From contig NZ_LT629772.1 of assembly GCF_900105385.1 (NCBI RefSeq), positions 5,828,001-5,892,000 on the forward strand: DNA of 64,000 bases, written 5' to 3'. Origin of the DNA: Microlunatus soli (lineage in GTDB: Bacteria > Actinomycetota > Actinomycetes > Propionibacteriales > Propionibacteriaceae). The notes beneath the pieces are model-generated. The model was not told the DNA's origin and searched no databases. It saw only the letters and a list, made by a program, of their open reading frames with translations. Shown in pieces: positions 1 to 8,685 of this stretch. A program made the position numbers and the translations under genes. How positions within the stretch are numbered: the stretch's first letter is position 1; every line of letters starts with the position of its first letter.

Positions 1-1263
1 TCGCTGCTGGCACCGACCGGCACCATCGGCTTCATGATGGACTGCGACACCACCGGCATCGAGCCGGACTTCTCCCTGGTCAAGTTCAAGAAGCTGGTCG
101 GCGGCGGTTCGATGCAGATCGTCAACCAGACCATCCCGCGGGCGTTGAAGAACCTCGGCTACACCACCGAGACCAGCGAAGCGATCGTGGAGTACATCGC
201 CGAGCACGGTCACGTGATCGACGCTCCGGGCCTGAAGCCGGAGCACTACGAGGTGTTCGACTGCGCGATGGGGCAGCGGGCCATCAAGCCGATGGGCCAC
301 GTGCGGATGATGGCGGCCACCCAGCCGTTCCTGTCCGGCGCGATCTCCAAGACCGTCAACCTGCCGGAGAGCGCAACGGTCGAAGAGATCGGTGAGGTCT
401 ACCTGGAGGGCTGGAAGCTCGGCCTCAAGGCGCTCGCGGTCTACCGGGACAACTGCAAGGTCGGTCAGCCGTTGAGCGACGCCAAGTCCAAGGGATCGGA
501 CAAGGCCGGCGACACCCAGTCCGCCGACGCCAAGTCCGAGGAGGTGCGGGTGGAGTACCGCCCGATCCGCCGCCGGATGCCGAAGTCCCGGGTCAGCCGG
601 ACCACCTCGTTCTCGGTCGGTGGTGCCGAGGGCTACATGATCTCCGGTGCTCACGAGGACGGCGGACTGGGCGAGGTCTTCCTCAAGCTCGGCAAGCAGG
701 GCTCGACCCTTGCCGGTGTGATGGATGCCTTCTCGATCGCGATCTCGGTGGCACTGCAGTACGGCGTGCCGCTGGAGACCTACGTCGAGAAGTTCACCAA
801 CATGAAGTTCGAGCCGGCCGGTCTGACCGACGACCCGGACGTGCGGATGTCGCAGTCGATCATGGACTACGTGTTCCGCCGGTTGGCGCTGGACTACCTG
901 AGCTTCGACGAACGGTCCGAACTTGGGATCTACACCGCCGCTGAGCGGGCCCGTCAGGTCGAGACCGGTTCGTACCTGCCCGTCGAGGAGGCGACCGACG
1001 AGTCCGAGGCGGATTCGCTGACGTCGGAGGCGAAGACCGAGGCGCCGGCCGTAGCCGAGCCGACCACCGAGTCGGTGGCCACCAAGGCGTCGACGTCGTC
1101 AGCGCCGGCACCCAAGAATGCACACACCACCGCCGAGCTGATGGAGTCGATCTCCGGGATGAGCGTCGACGCACCACTCTGCTTCACTTGCGGGACGAAG
1201 ATGCGGCCCAGCGGCAGCTGCTACGTCTGCGAAGGTTGCGGATCGACCAGCGGCTGCAGCTGA
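1..1263 (+). CDS. nrdJ: Vitamin B12-dependent ribonucleotide reductase, C-terminal part (5' end outside window)
   Basis: The reading frame is open from the first base, so the gene begins upstream; 420 codons are present. Class II ribonucleotide reductases make deoxyribonucleotides using adenosylcobalamin in the cytoplasm. The visible start of the frame carries the conserved block [20 protein letters not shown], typical of large NrdJ proteins. After about residue 320 comes an acidic, Ala/Thr/Ser-rich linker. The protein ends in a cysteine cluster (CFTCG, then [13 protein letters not shown]), the zinc-ribbon or redox-shuttle tail of this family. A strong terminator follows directly, so the gene ends its transcription unit. 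The family call is secure; the N-terminal domains cannot be assessed. Confidence 0.95.
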   Translation, partial: SLLAPTGTIGFMMDCDTTGIEPDFSLVKFKKLVGGGSMQIVNQTIPRALKNLGYTTETSEAIVEYIAEHGHVIDAPGLKPEHYEVFDCAMGQRAIKPMGHVRMMAATQPFLSGAISKTVNLPESATVEEIGEVYLEGWKLGLKALAVYRDNCKVGQPLSDAKSKGSDKAGDTQSADAKSEEVRVEYRPIRRRMPKSRVSRTTSFSVGGAEGYMISGAHEDGGLGEVFLKLGKQGSTLAGVMDAFSIAISVALQYGVPLETYVEKFTNMKFEPAGLTDDPDVRMSQSIMDYVFRRLALDYLSFDERSELGIYTAAERARQVETGSYLPVEEATDESEADSLTSEAKTEAPAVAEPTTESVATKASTSSAPAPKNAHTTAELMESISGMSVDAPLCFTCGTKMRPSGSCYVCEGCGSTSGCS

Positions 1264-1284
1264 TCACCTTCCCTTGATCAACAG

Positions 1285-1320
1285 ACAGGAGCGTCCCGGA
1301 TTCGTCCGGGACGCTCCTGT
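1285..1320 (+). terminator. Intrinsic terminator-like hairpin after nrdJ
   Basis: A perfect 16-bp stem (1285-1300 with 1305-1320) closes on a TTCG tetraloop (1301-1304), an exceptionally stable hairpin. Only a short GTTTC follows instead of a long T run, as is common in high-GC actinobacteria. Because it lies between the ends of two convergent genes it could serve both strands. Confidence 0.85.
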
Positions 1321-1368
1321 GTTTCAGACGGTGGTTCCGCGTCGATTGACGTGCGGGTGTGTTCGCCC

Positions 1369-2145
1369 TCAGACGTCGGCGAAGTAGGCCTCGACGAGCG
1401 CCGCGTCCACCGTTTCGTCGCCGGTCATGCCGAGAGCGTCATACTTCTTCTTGCGGGCCCGCATGTCGGACAGCAGGATCGCTCGGGCGTGTCCGGCGAC
1501 CTCGTGGGCGACCTCCTGCGGGACGACGATGACGCCGTCGTCGTCGGCACCGACGATGTCGCCGGGATTGACCTGGACGCCGCCGCAGGCGATCGTGGTC
1601 TGGGTCTCGACCGCCTCGATCCGGCCGGGGATGATCGTCCGGCCGCGATACCGCGAGCAGATCGGCGTCCGCTGCCTGGCTACCTCGGCGGTGTCGCGGC
1701 AGTAGCCGTCGGTGATGATGCCGACTGCGCCGGCAGCGACCGCACCCATGGAGTTCTCACTGCCCCAGAAGCCGACCTCGGGACCGCCGCCGGCGTCCAT
1801 CACGATGACATGGCCCGCGGGCAGATCGGTGGGCATCCGCGCCGGTGGATTCTTCTCGAACCAGATGCCGTGTGCACCGACGATATCGTCGGTCGAGTCC
1901 AGCTTCCACATCGGTTTGTTGGCCGGAACGCAGCGCATGGTCGCGGCCTCGCCCCAGAACTTCATGCCGACCCACAACGGCCGGACCTCGCGGTCCATCA
2001 GACCGATGTTGAAGTAGCCGATCCCGTCGAGCGCATCGGCCACATCGACCACTCGTAGTGGCTGGTAGAGACTGGAAAGCTGATTGTTGTCGGCCTTGGC
2101 AAAGCCGCCGATGGTCCTGGTGCTGTTGGACACCGTTGTTGTCAT
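1369..2145 (-). CDS. RraA-fold protein (HMG/CHA aldolase or oxaloacetate decarboxylase-like)
   Basis: The 258-residue protein belongs to the RraA / 4-hydroxy-4-methyl-2-oxoglutarate aldolase family, whose catabolic members cleave 2-keto-acid aldols to pyruvate with a divalent metal. It shows the family core: GSENSMGAVAAGAVGIITDG followed by YCRDTAEV, with the Arg-Asp pair that binds substrate and metal in characterised members, and the late GDIVGADDDGVIVVP block. I chose the ATG at 2145 because conserved sequence begins soon after it and a GGAAG-type ribosome site precedes it; the frame is open further upstream without family similarity. It is the last gene of a seven-gene operon, 53 bp after the amidohydrolase. 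The context favours a catabolic aldolase over RNase E regulation. The substrate is unknown. Confidence 0.82.
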   Translation of the reverse strand: MTTTVSNSTRTIGGFAKADNNQLSSLYQPLRVVDVADALDGIGYFNIGLMDREVRPLWVGMKFWGEAATMRCVPANKPMWKLDSTDDIVGAHGIWFEKNPPARMPTDLPAGHVIVMDAGGGPEVGFWGSENSMGAVAAGAVGIITDGYCRDTAEVARQRTPICSRYRGRTIIPGRIEAVETQTTIACGGVQVNPGDIVGADDDGVIVVPQEVAHEVAGHARAILLSDMRARKKKYDALGMTGDETVDAALVEAYFADV

Positions 2146-2198
2146 GACTTCCGTATCCTTCTTTCTGATCATGAACTGGTTGTCGACCGGGCAACACA

Positions 2199-3134
2199 TC
2201 AGGGTGTCGGGGCGGTCACCCCCTGACGGGTGGCGGCACCGGAGACGGTCGGGAGCCGGTACCACCGCTGCGCCGAACCGCCGAGGACGGCCCTGCGTTC
2301 TTCGGGGTCGTGCCGATCGCGGAGCGCAAGCCGGGACAGGTCGGTCCACGCCGTGTGGTAGCCGGCCCGCAACTCGACCACCGGCCAGTTACTGGCAACC
2401 ATCACGCGATCCGGGCCGAAGAGGTCCAGTGCGTGATCGGCATAGCGCTCGATGGTGGAGGGATTCCAACCGGACCAGGCTGTCAGCGCATCGATGCCGA
2501 CCGAGAGCTTGATCGCCACGTTCGGGCAGGCCGCGAGTTCGGCGAGCTGGCCCGCCCACGGCTGCCAGCCCGCGGTCTCCAACGGCGGCCGGCCGAGATG
2601 ATCGATGATCATCCGCAGTCCGGGTACAGCCTCGGCCAGCTTGATCACAGCGCCGATCTGCTCGCGGGTGATGGGCACCACATCCCAGCTGAGCCCGTGA
2701 TCGGCGAGCTCACCGAAGAGTCCGAGCGGCTCGGGGTCGGCGAGCCAGTCCAAGGGGTCGTCGGCGATCAGGCAGCGGACGCCGACCAGCTTGGGAATCT
2801 TCAGCCCGGCGAGTTCACGTCGCGCCGATCGCGGGTCCCGCAGGGGCAGCCATGCCACCACACCGGCGACCCGATCACTGGCGGCGTATCGAGCGAGCCG
2901 GAGGTTCTCAGCGGGTTCGTCGACCGACTGGACGAGCACTGTGCCGTCGATACCTGCGCGATCGAGCTCGGGGACAAGATCATCGACGTCGAAGTCCCGT
3001 TCCAGGATCCGATGATCGGGTCCGCGCCAGGGCTGTTCCTGGGCTGCGGTCTTCCAGAAGTGTTGATGAGCGTCGATCACCATCGGTCGGTGCTCATCGG
3101 GTCGGTCCGACGGATCCTCGGGTCTGCTGCTCAT
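2199..3134 (-). CDS. Amidohydrolase family 2 protein, L-fuconolactonase-like
   Basis: This 311-residue TIM-barrel metal hydrolase has the N-terminal HxH metal motif in MVIDAHQHFW, followed by a tryptophan-rich segment, as in L-fuconolactonase and 2-pyrone-4,6-dicarboxylate lactonase. A second family block, MIIDHLGRPP, lies in the middle and VMVASNWPV near the C-terminus supplies the late-strand signature. Members open sugar-acid or pyrone lactones to free acids. Its start codon overlaps the stop of the upstream CoA-transferase (ATGA, 3131-3134), so translation is probably coupled; an internal ATG at 3083 is a possible alternative. The operon context suggests that it hydrolyses a lactone made from an imported sugar or sugar acid. 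Family secure, substrate not. Confidence 0.85.
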   Translation of the reverse strand: MSSRPEDPSDRPDEHRPMVIDAHQHFWKTAAQEQPWRGPDHRILERDFDVDDLVPELDRAGIDGTVLVQSVDEPAENLRLARYAASDRVAGVVAWLPLRDPRSARRELAGLKIPKLVGVRCLIADDPLDWLADPEPLGLFGELADHGLSWDVVPITREQIGAVIKLAEAVPGLRMIIDHLGRPPLETAGWQPWAGQLAELAACPNVAIKLSVGIDALTAWSGWNPSTIERYADHALDLFGPDRVMVASNWPVVELRAGYHTAWTDLSRLALRDRHDPEERRAVLGGSAQRWYRLPTVSGAATRQGVTAPTP

Positions 3135-4414
3135 TCGCCGATCCGCTCTTCGGCCTGCTTGGCGGATCGAGGGGCCGCGGAGGCGCCGGAGTGGACCGCA
3201 AGCTCGGCCAGCACGTCGGCAGTGTGTTCGCCGAGCAACGGTGCCGACGCGGCCTCCCGGACAGGGGTGTCGGACAGCGTGATCGGTGAGTTCAGGACCG
3301 AGGTCTCGCCCTCGACCGGATGGTCGTAGGTGGTCACCATGTTGCGCGCGCGGACGTGCGGGTCCTCGGTGAGTACGTAGGCGTAATCACGGATCGGGCC
3401 GGCCGGGACGCCGGCGGCCAGCAGCGCGGTGACCCACTCGTCGGTCGTCCTGTCCGCCAGCCGCTTCTCCAACCGGGCGGCCAACTCCTCCCGGTGGTCC
3501 ATCCGGTGGTTGTTGTCGACGAACCGGGGATCGTCGAGCAGCTCCGGCAACTCCAGTACGCCACAGAGCAGGCGCCACAACTTCTCGTTGTTGGCGCCGA
3601 TGGTCAGGTAGCCGTCCGCGGTGGCCAACGCTTGATAGGGCGCCGACATCCGATTCGCCGAGCCCAAGGGTTCGGGTGCCTTGCCGGTGGACCAGAACTC
3701 GGTCGACTCCCAGACCGACAGGGCCAGCGCCGCTTCGAACAGCGACGTCTCGACGTACTGGCCGGTGCCGGTCCGTTGCCGTGACATCAGCGCGCCGAGG
3801 ATGCCGATGCAGCAGAACAGCCCTGCTCCGAGGTCGCCGACCGGGATCGCCGACTTCACCGGCGGCTCGCCGGGTTGGCCCATCACGCTCATGATCCCGG
3901 TCATCGCCTGCGCGATCAGGTCGTAACCCGGATGCGTCGCGTACGGGCCGGTGCGTCCGAAGCCGGAGATGCTGCCGTAGATGATCCGGTCGTTGACCGC
4001 CCGCAACGTCGGGTAGTCGACGCCGAGTCGTTCGGCCACACCGGGTCGGAAATTCTCCACCACGACGTCGGCGGTGCGGACCAGCTCCAGGAACGTCCGA
4101 TGATCACCGTCGTCCTTCAGATCGAGCACCACGCTGCGTTTGTTCCGATTCAACGACAGGAAGGCTCGACTGTCCTCACCGATCACCGAGTACCCCCACG
4201 ATTTCCTGGTCTGATCGCCGTGCTCGGGGTTCTCGATCTTGATCACGTCGGCACCGAGATCGGCCAGGATCATCGTGCAGAACGGCCCGGACATCACCTG
4301 GGTCAGGTCGAGGACCCGGATGCCGTCGAGCGCTCCGGGACGCTGTTGCGACCCGCCATGGGCGGTCTCCCGGTCATGATCAGCGGCGTGATGATCGGGG
4401 GATGGCTCGGACAT
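3131..4414 (-). CDS. Family III CoA-transferase (CaiB/BaiF)
   Basis: The 427-residue protein opens with LDGIRVLDLTQVMSGPFCTM and then LADLGADVIKIENPEHGD, the diagnostic N-terminal block of family III CoA-transferases. VVENFRPGVAERLGVDY follows and carries the conserved region that includes, in the family, the catalytic aspartate loop further on (GYDLIAQAMTGIMSV). These enzymes move CoA between carboxylic acids through an aspartyl-CoA intermediate. I start at 4414, where a GGGAAG site lies just upstream and similarity begins; the frame extends to 4618 with no family-like sequence. It sits 46 bp after the solute-binding protein and is coupled to the amidohydrolase. A CoA-transferase inside a sugar-type uptake operon is unusual. 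Confidence 0.88.
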   Translation of the reverse strand: MSEPSPDHHAADHDRETAHGGSQQRPGALDGIRVLDLTQVMSGPFCTMILADLGADVIKIENPEHGDQTRKSWGYSVIGEDSRAFLSLNRNKRSVVLDLKDDGDHRTFLELVRTADVVVENFRPGVAERLGVDYPTLRAVNDRIIYGSISGFGRTGPYATHPGYDLIAQAMTGIMSVMGQPGEPPVKSAIPVGDLGAGLFCCIGILGALMSRQRTGTGQYVETSLFEAALALSVWESTEFWSTGKAPEPLGSANRMSAPYQALATADGYLTIGANNEKLWRLLCGVLELPELLDDPRFVDNNHRMDHREELAARLEKRLADRTTDEWVTALLAAGVPAGPIRDYAYVLTEDPHVRARNMVTTYDHPVEGETSVLNSPITLSDTPVREAASAPLLGEHTADVLAELAVHSGASAAPRSAKQAEERIGE

Positions 4415-4460
4415 GATCACTTCCCATCTCGGTTGGCGAGGATGTTCGGGGCTGCTGGCA

Positions 4461-5786
4461 TCAGGACTTGTTGCCCATCGTGGAGTTGGCCGCGGCGAAG
4501 AAGTCGTCGACGGCCTGCTTGATCGACTTCTTGCCGAAGGCGACGTTCTCGTACTCCCGTTCGAACGACGTCTCGAAACTGGCGTTGTAGCCCGGCGGGA
4601 TGACCGGGTTCGGGACATCCTCGGACAGGATGTACTGGTAGTTCTTCAGCACGACTTCCAGGCCGGGGGAGGACGGGTTGTCGATCTGATCCTGGAGTTG
4701 ACGCTTGTTGGCGACCGCGCCGTTGTCGGACGCGTAGATCTTGGCGGCGTTGTCGTTGTTGGTCCAGTAGTCGATGAACGCTGCGGCGGCGGCCTGATTG
4801 TCACAGTTCTTCGGGATCGACCAGCCGCTGGTGAAGAACATGTTGCCCAGCCCGCTGGAGCCGCTCGGGAAGGCGTGCTCGGTGAGCTTGACGTCCGGTG
4901 CGGCAGCGATCGCGGCGACGTACTGGTTGCCTGCCTCGCCCTGCATCAGCACTTTCCCGGCGATCACTGCGTGCTGTTCGATCTGGTCGGGCTCGGAAGC
5001 AGCGTTCTGCATCGAGTTGGTCAGTCCCGTCCTGCGCAGGTTCTCCCACATCGTCCAGTACTCGGTCAGGCTCTGCTTGCTGAAGCCGACCTTGCCCTGG
5101 TCGTTGAACATCTTCTGTCCATTGCTGAGAACGTAGGCCGAGAACAGCGCCTCGTTGCCGCCCTGCTCCAGGATCGGCGCCACGTCCTTGGGCAGTTTGG
5201 ACTTGGCCTGCTTCAGCCAGGCCAGCCACTCATCCCAGGTGTAGCCCTCCTTGAGGTCGGGGATGTCGTACTTGTCTGCGACGGTCTTGTTGACCAGGAA
5301 GGCATTCCAGGCGACGCCGTACGGGATCATGTAGAGCTTGCCGTCCGGGCCGCGCCCGCTGTCCAGGATGCTCTTCGGGACGTCCTTCATGTCGAGCTTG
5401 CCGGATTTGACCAGGTCGTCCAGCGGCACCAGTGTCTGGTTCGAGGTGTAGTCGTTGAGTTGACGGGTCTGCATGCCGGCGACACAGGGCATGCTCTTGC
5501 TGGCGGCCTGGGTGTTCAACTTCTGGAAGTAGGTCCCGAAGTCGGTGACAGAGGGATTGACCGAGACGTCGGGATATTCCTTCTTGAAGTCGGCGAGGAT
5601 CTTGTTGGTCTTGTCGACCCTCGTCGAGGATCCCCAGTAGGCCAGTTGGATCGCGCCCTTGGCCGGACCGTCCGCGTTGGCTCCTGAGTCGGACCCGCTG
5701 CAGGCAGCTACGGTGCTGGCCAGGCCCGCCGCCAGCAGCAGTGCGAGCCCTTTCCTGAGTGTTGTCGCCCGCTTCGACAATCGCAT
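4461..5786 (-). CDS. ABC transporter extracellular solute-binding lipoprotein, family 1 (sugar type)
   Basis: The 441-residue protein begins with a positively charged, hydrophobic signal peptide ending in the lipobox STVAAC, so Cys29 would be lipidated after signal peptidase II cleavage. The mature part resembles family 1 binding proteins: IQLAYWGSSTRVDKTNKILADF near the N-terminus and FFTSGWSIPKN in the C-terminal lobe. It should capture a sugar or sugar-like ligand outside the membrane and deliver it to the two permeases encoded just upstream. An AAAGGA site lies 8 nt before the ATG. No ATP-binding subunit is encoded in the operon, so a shared MsiK-type ATPase elsewhere is likely. Confidence 0.92.
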   Translation of the reverse strand: MRLSKRATTLRKGLALLLAAGLASTVAACSGSDSGANADGPAKGAIQLAYWGSSTRVDKTNKILADFKKEYPDVSVNPSVTDFGTYFQKLNTQAASKSMPCVAGMQTRQLNDYTSNQTLVPLDDLVKSGKLDMKDVPKSILDSGRGPDGKLYMIPYGVAWNAFLVNKTVADKYDIPDLKEGYTWDEWLAWLKQAKSKLPKDVAPILEQGGNEALFSAYVLSNGQKMFNDQGKVGFSKQSLTEYWTMWENLRRTGLTNSMQNAASEPDQIEQHAVIAGKVLMQGEAGNQYVAAIAAAPDVKLTEHAFPSGSSGLGNMFFTSGWSIPKNCDNQAAAAAFIDYWTNNDNAAKIYASDNGAVANKRQLQDQIDNPSSPGLEVVLKNYQYILSEDVPNPVIPPGYNASFETSFEREYENVAFGKKSIKQAVDDFFAAANSTMGNKS

Positions 5787-5799
5787 GGCATGATTCCTT

Positions 5800-6687
5800 T
5801 CACTTCAGACCCGAGGTCGCGATGCCTTCGATGAGCACCTTCTGGAAGGCGACGAAGAATCCGACGAGTGGGGCGAGGGACAGCAGGGCCATCGCGAACA
5901 GCGAGCCGTAGGACGACTGGCCGCCGGTGGCATCGAGAAATGCGTTCAGACCGATCGGAACGGTCCACAGGTTGGAGTCGCTGAGGTAGAGCATCGGCCC
6001 GAGGAAGTCGTTCCAGGTGTTGATGAAGGTGAACAGCGCCGTGGTGCCGATCGCCGGCAGAGCCAGCGGAACGATCACGCGTGTGAAGACACCGAGATGG
6101 CCGCAGCCGTCGATTCGTGCAGCGTCGTCCAGGTCGCGCGGCAGCGCCCTGATGAACTGCACCATCAAGAACACGAAGAAGGCGTCGACGGCCAGGAAGC
6201 GCGGCAGCACCAGCGGTACGTAGCTGTTGATCAGATTGAGCTTGTTGAACAGGATGTACTGCGGCACCAGGGTGACGTGGTAGGGCAGCAGCAAGGTGAC
6301 CAGCAACATCGCGAAGAAGATCCGCCGGCCGGGAAACTCCAGTCGGGCGAAGGCGTACGCAGTCAACGAGCAGGCGAAGATGTTTCCGACCACGGCGAGG
6401 AAGGAGATCAACGCCGAGTTGAGGAAGTAGCGGGAGAACTGCAGGCCGCCACCGGTCCATCCGTTCACGTAGTTGGACACGGTGAGGTTGGACGACCACA
6501 GGCCGAGGCTTCTGAAGATCTCGCTGTTCGGACGGAACGAGGCAGCCACCATCCACAACAGCGGGTAGAGCATCGCGAACAGCAACACGATCAACAGGAA
6601 ATGTTTGACGATCTCCGATGCGAGTCGGGTCCGCGGCTTGCGGACATATCGGGTGAGGGTGCCGGCAGAGCCCGTGGTGGAAGCCAT
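5800..6687 (-). CDS. Carbohydrate ABC transporter permease (MalG type)
   Basis: This 295-residue integral membrane protein has about six hydrophobic segments, starting with FLLIVLLFAMLYPLLWMVAA. The EAA loop is present as DDAARIDGCGHLGVFTRVIVPLALPA, the site where the ATPase docks. The start at 6687 overlaps the upstream permease stop by one base (TGATG), supporting translational coupling; the frame is open further upstream but only in shadow of the other permease. The C-terminus, FQKVLIEGIATSGLK, is typical of MalG-like subunits. The binding protein follows 13 bp later. Confidence 0.92.
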   Translation of the reverse strand: MASTTGSAGTLTRYVRKPRTRLASEIVKHFLLIVLLFAMLYPLLWMVAASFRPNSEIFRSLGLWSSNLTVSNYVNGWTGGGLQFSRYFLNSALISFLAVVGNIFACSLTAYAFARLEFPGRRIFFAMLLVTLLLPYHVTLVPQYILFNKLNLINSYVPLVLPRFLAVDAFFVFLMVQFIRALPRDLDDAARIDGCGHLGVFTRVIVPLALPAIGTTALFTFINTWNDFLGPMLYLSDSNLWTVPIGLNAFLDATGGQSSYGSLFAMALLSLAPLVGFFVAFQKVLIEGIATSGLK

Positions 6688-7646
6688 CAGCGATCTCCGT
6701 AGTGGACCCAGAATCGGGCCGAGAGGAAGAAGAGGCCGGTGAACACGCCGAGGACGATGACGAGCAGCCAGGCCATCGCCGATGCGTAGCCCATGTTCAA
6801 CTCGGTGAATCCCTTCTGATACAGGTAGAGCGTGTAGAACAACGTTGAGTCCGACGGGCCGCCAGAACCGCCGCTGACCACGTAGGCAGAAGTGAAGGCC
6901 TGGAACGCGTGCACCGTGTCCATCAGGACGTTGAAGAAGATCAGCGGGCTGATCCACGGCACGGTGATGCTGACGAACTTGCGCAGCCGGCCGGCACCGT
7001 CCACCGACGCCGCCTCATAGAGCTCGGACGGCACCTGACGCAGGCCGGCCAGGAAGATGATCATGGTTGCCCCGAACGCCCAGGCGTTCAGCGAGATGAT
7101 CACTCCGAGGGCGGTGGACGGATTGCCGATCCAGCTCTGCGCATGGATGCCGACCAATGACAGCAGGTTGTTGATCAAGCCGCTCGGGCCGAAGATCTGC
7201 CGCCACAGGGTCGCCACCGCCACGCTGGCCGCAAGCAACGACGGGAGGTAGAACAGCGCGCGGTAGGCCTTGATGAAGCGCAGTCCGGTGTTCAACAGCA
7301 GCGCGACCAGCATCGAGACGATCAGCACGACCGGCACCGACACGACCACGTACAGCAGGGTGACCTGGACCGAGCTGATGAACCGGTCGTCGGCGAACAT
7401 CGCCCGGAAGTTGCCCAGGCCGACCCATTGCGGCGAGCTCAGCAGGTTGTAGTCGGTGAAGGCCAGGTAGAGCGAGTAGATCATCGGACCGAGGGTCAGC
7501 GCGGCCATCCCGATCAGCCAGGGTGTCAGGAATGCGAAGCCGGCCCGATGTTCGATCTTCTGCATCCGGTGCGGTCGGCGACCGGGGGAGGTACGGCCGG
7601 CGATCGGATCGGAGACCGGCGCAGCGACATCTCCGGTGGCGGTCAT
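6687..7646 (-). CDS. Sugar ABC transporter permease (MalF/UgpA type)
   Basis: The 319-residue membrane protein has a cytoplasmic, basic N-terminus (GRRPHRMQKIEHR), then FAFLTPWLIGMAALTLGPMI as first membrane segment and the family-typical YSLYLAFTDYNLL. The EAA loop reads ELYEAASVDGAGRLRKFVSITVPWISP. It forms the translocation pore with the downstream MalG-type subunit. Its start overlaps the stop of the dehydrogenase gene by 4 nt (ATGA), so the dehydrogenase and transporter are one transcription unit. Confidence 0.92.
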   Translation of the reverse strand: MTATGDVAAPVSDPIAGRTSPGRRPHRMQKIEHRAGFAFLTPWLIGMAALTLGPMIYSLYLAFTDYNLLSSPQWVGLGNFRAMFADDRFISSVQVTLLYVVVSVPVVLIVSMLVALLLNTGLRFIKAYRALFYLPSLLAASVAVATLWRQIFGPSGLINNLLSLVGIHAQSWIGNPSTALGVIISLNAWAFGATMIIFLAGLRQVPSELYEAASVDGAGRLRKFVSITVPWISPLIFFNVLMDTVHAFQAFTSAYVVSGGSGGPSDSTLFYTLYLYQKGFTELNMGYASAMAWLLVIVLGVFTGLFFLSARFWVHYGDR

Positions 7647-8521
7647 CCGGTCACGGCCTTGTCATCGGTGGCCAGAGCGTGTTGTTCTATCTGATCGGCG
7701 ACGGTTTCGGAGAGCAGTCGGGCCAAGGGTGTCGACTCGCCGAGTTCGTCGGCGACGTCGAGGACCTCGCGGAGATCTTTCGACCACGGCCGTTGATCGA
7801 CCGGGACTCCTGCCGCGTTGTAGTCGCGGGCGATCCGGTCGAAGAATCCCCAGTTCCGGCCGACCCAGGTGTCGGCCGTGCCGCCGGTGAGTGCCGACAG
7901 CAGATCGTCCTCGGAGACGCCGTGCCGTCGGGTCAGCCGCAGCGCCTCCTGGATCCCGCCGAGAGCGGCGAACATGATCAGCTGGTTGGCCAACTTCGTC
8001 GCGGCGGCGGCGCCGACGTCGCCGAGTCGATGGTGCTCGGTGCCGATCGCCTGCAGGAACGGGGCCGCGGCGTCGAGATCGTCCGGCGTTCCGGCCAGGT
8101 AGACGCTCAGTTCTCCGGTCCGGGCCCGATCCGGTCCGCCGGTGACCGGCGCCTCGACATAGCCGGCGCCGGTCCTCTTGATCACCGCTGACAGTTCCTG
8201 GCCGGCGCGGGGGAGGATGGTGCTGATCACGACGACGGTGTGTTGTGCGCCCAGACCATCGGCCAGCGGGGGCGAGGTCGTGGCCGACTCCAGGACCTCC
8301 CGGATGGCCCGGTCGTCCGGGACGACGAAACAGATGGTCCGGCAGTCGATCAGGTCCGGCCCGGTGGCTGCCGTCGCGCCGGCGTCGACCAGGAACCGCT
8401 GTCGTTCGTCGGACCGGTCCAGTGTCCGCACGGCCCAGCCCCGGTCCAGCAGATTGAGCCCGATCGCCCGTCCGAGGTTGCCCGCGCCGACCAGACCGAC
8501 GGTCGCGTCCGGTGTCGACAA
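7643..8521 (-). CDS. 3-hydroxyisobutyrate dehydrogenase-like NAD(P)-dependent beta-hydroxyacid dehydrogenase
   Basis: This is a two-domain protein of about 292 residues. The Rossmann motif GLVGAGNLGRAIGLNLLDRG sits at the extreme N-terminus. The substrate-binding block is APVTGGPDRARTGELSVYLAG and the catalytic-lysine region is AATKLANQLIMFAALGG, as in 3-hydroxyisobutyrate and tartronate-semialdehyde reductases. I favour the TTG start at 8521: an AGGAGG site lies 9 nt upstream, whereas the in-frame ATG at 8539 includes that site in its own codons and has none before it. It is the first gene of the seven-gene operon, behind the GntR-type operator. Its role is probably oxidation or reduction of a 3-hydroxyacid intermediate. 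Confidence 0.85.
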   Translation of the reverse strand: MSTPDATVGLVGAGNLGRAIGLNLLDRGWAVRTLDRSDERQRFLVDAGATAATGPDLIDCRTICFVVPDDRAIREVLESATTSPPLADGLGAQHTVVVISTILPRAGQELSAVIKRTGAGYVEAPVTGGPDRARTGELSVYLAGTPDDLDAAAPFLQAIGTEHHRLGDVGAAAATKLANQLIMFAALGGIQEALRLTRRHGVSEDDLLSALTGGTADTWVGRNWGFFDRIARDYNAAGVPVDQRPWSKDLREVLDVADELGESTPLARLLSETVADQIEQHALATDDKAVTG

Positions 8522-8609
8522 TGACCCCACCCTCCTCATTGAGAAACGGATGCACTGCTGGCGGACCGGCAGGATTGCTAGGTCCAGTGCCCCGATGAAT
8601 CCGTACCGC

Positions 8610-8642
8610 CTATTGTCTACAACAGACGTAGACAAAAGGCAA
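8610..8642. promoter_or_regulatory. GntR/FCD-type operator with divergent promoters
   Basis: The intergenic region between the divergent dehydrogenase operon and the GntR gene holds a perfect 8-bp inverted repeat, TTGTCTAC (8613-8620) and GTAGACAA (8628-8635), separated by 7 nt. The half-site TGTCTAC fits the published FadR-subfamily pattern yGTM(N0-1)KAC. Minus-strand boxes TTGCCT (8637-8642) and TAGACA (8614-8619) are 17 bp apart. A plus-strand pair, TAGACA (8629-8634) and TAGCAT (8651-8656), is 16 bp apart. Both overlap the repeat, so binding would block both directions. A 19-bp copy of the left part recurs at 10972-10990. Confidence 0.75.
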
Positions 8643-8685
8643 CAGGCGGTTAGCATTGTTCTGTTTCCCTGAGCGAGAGGTACCG

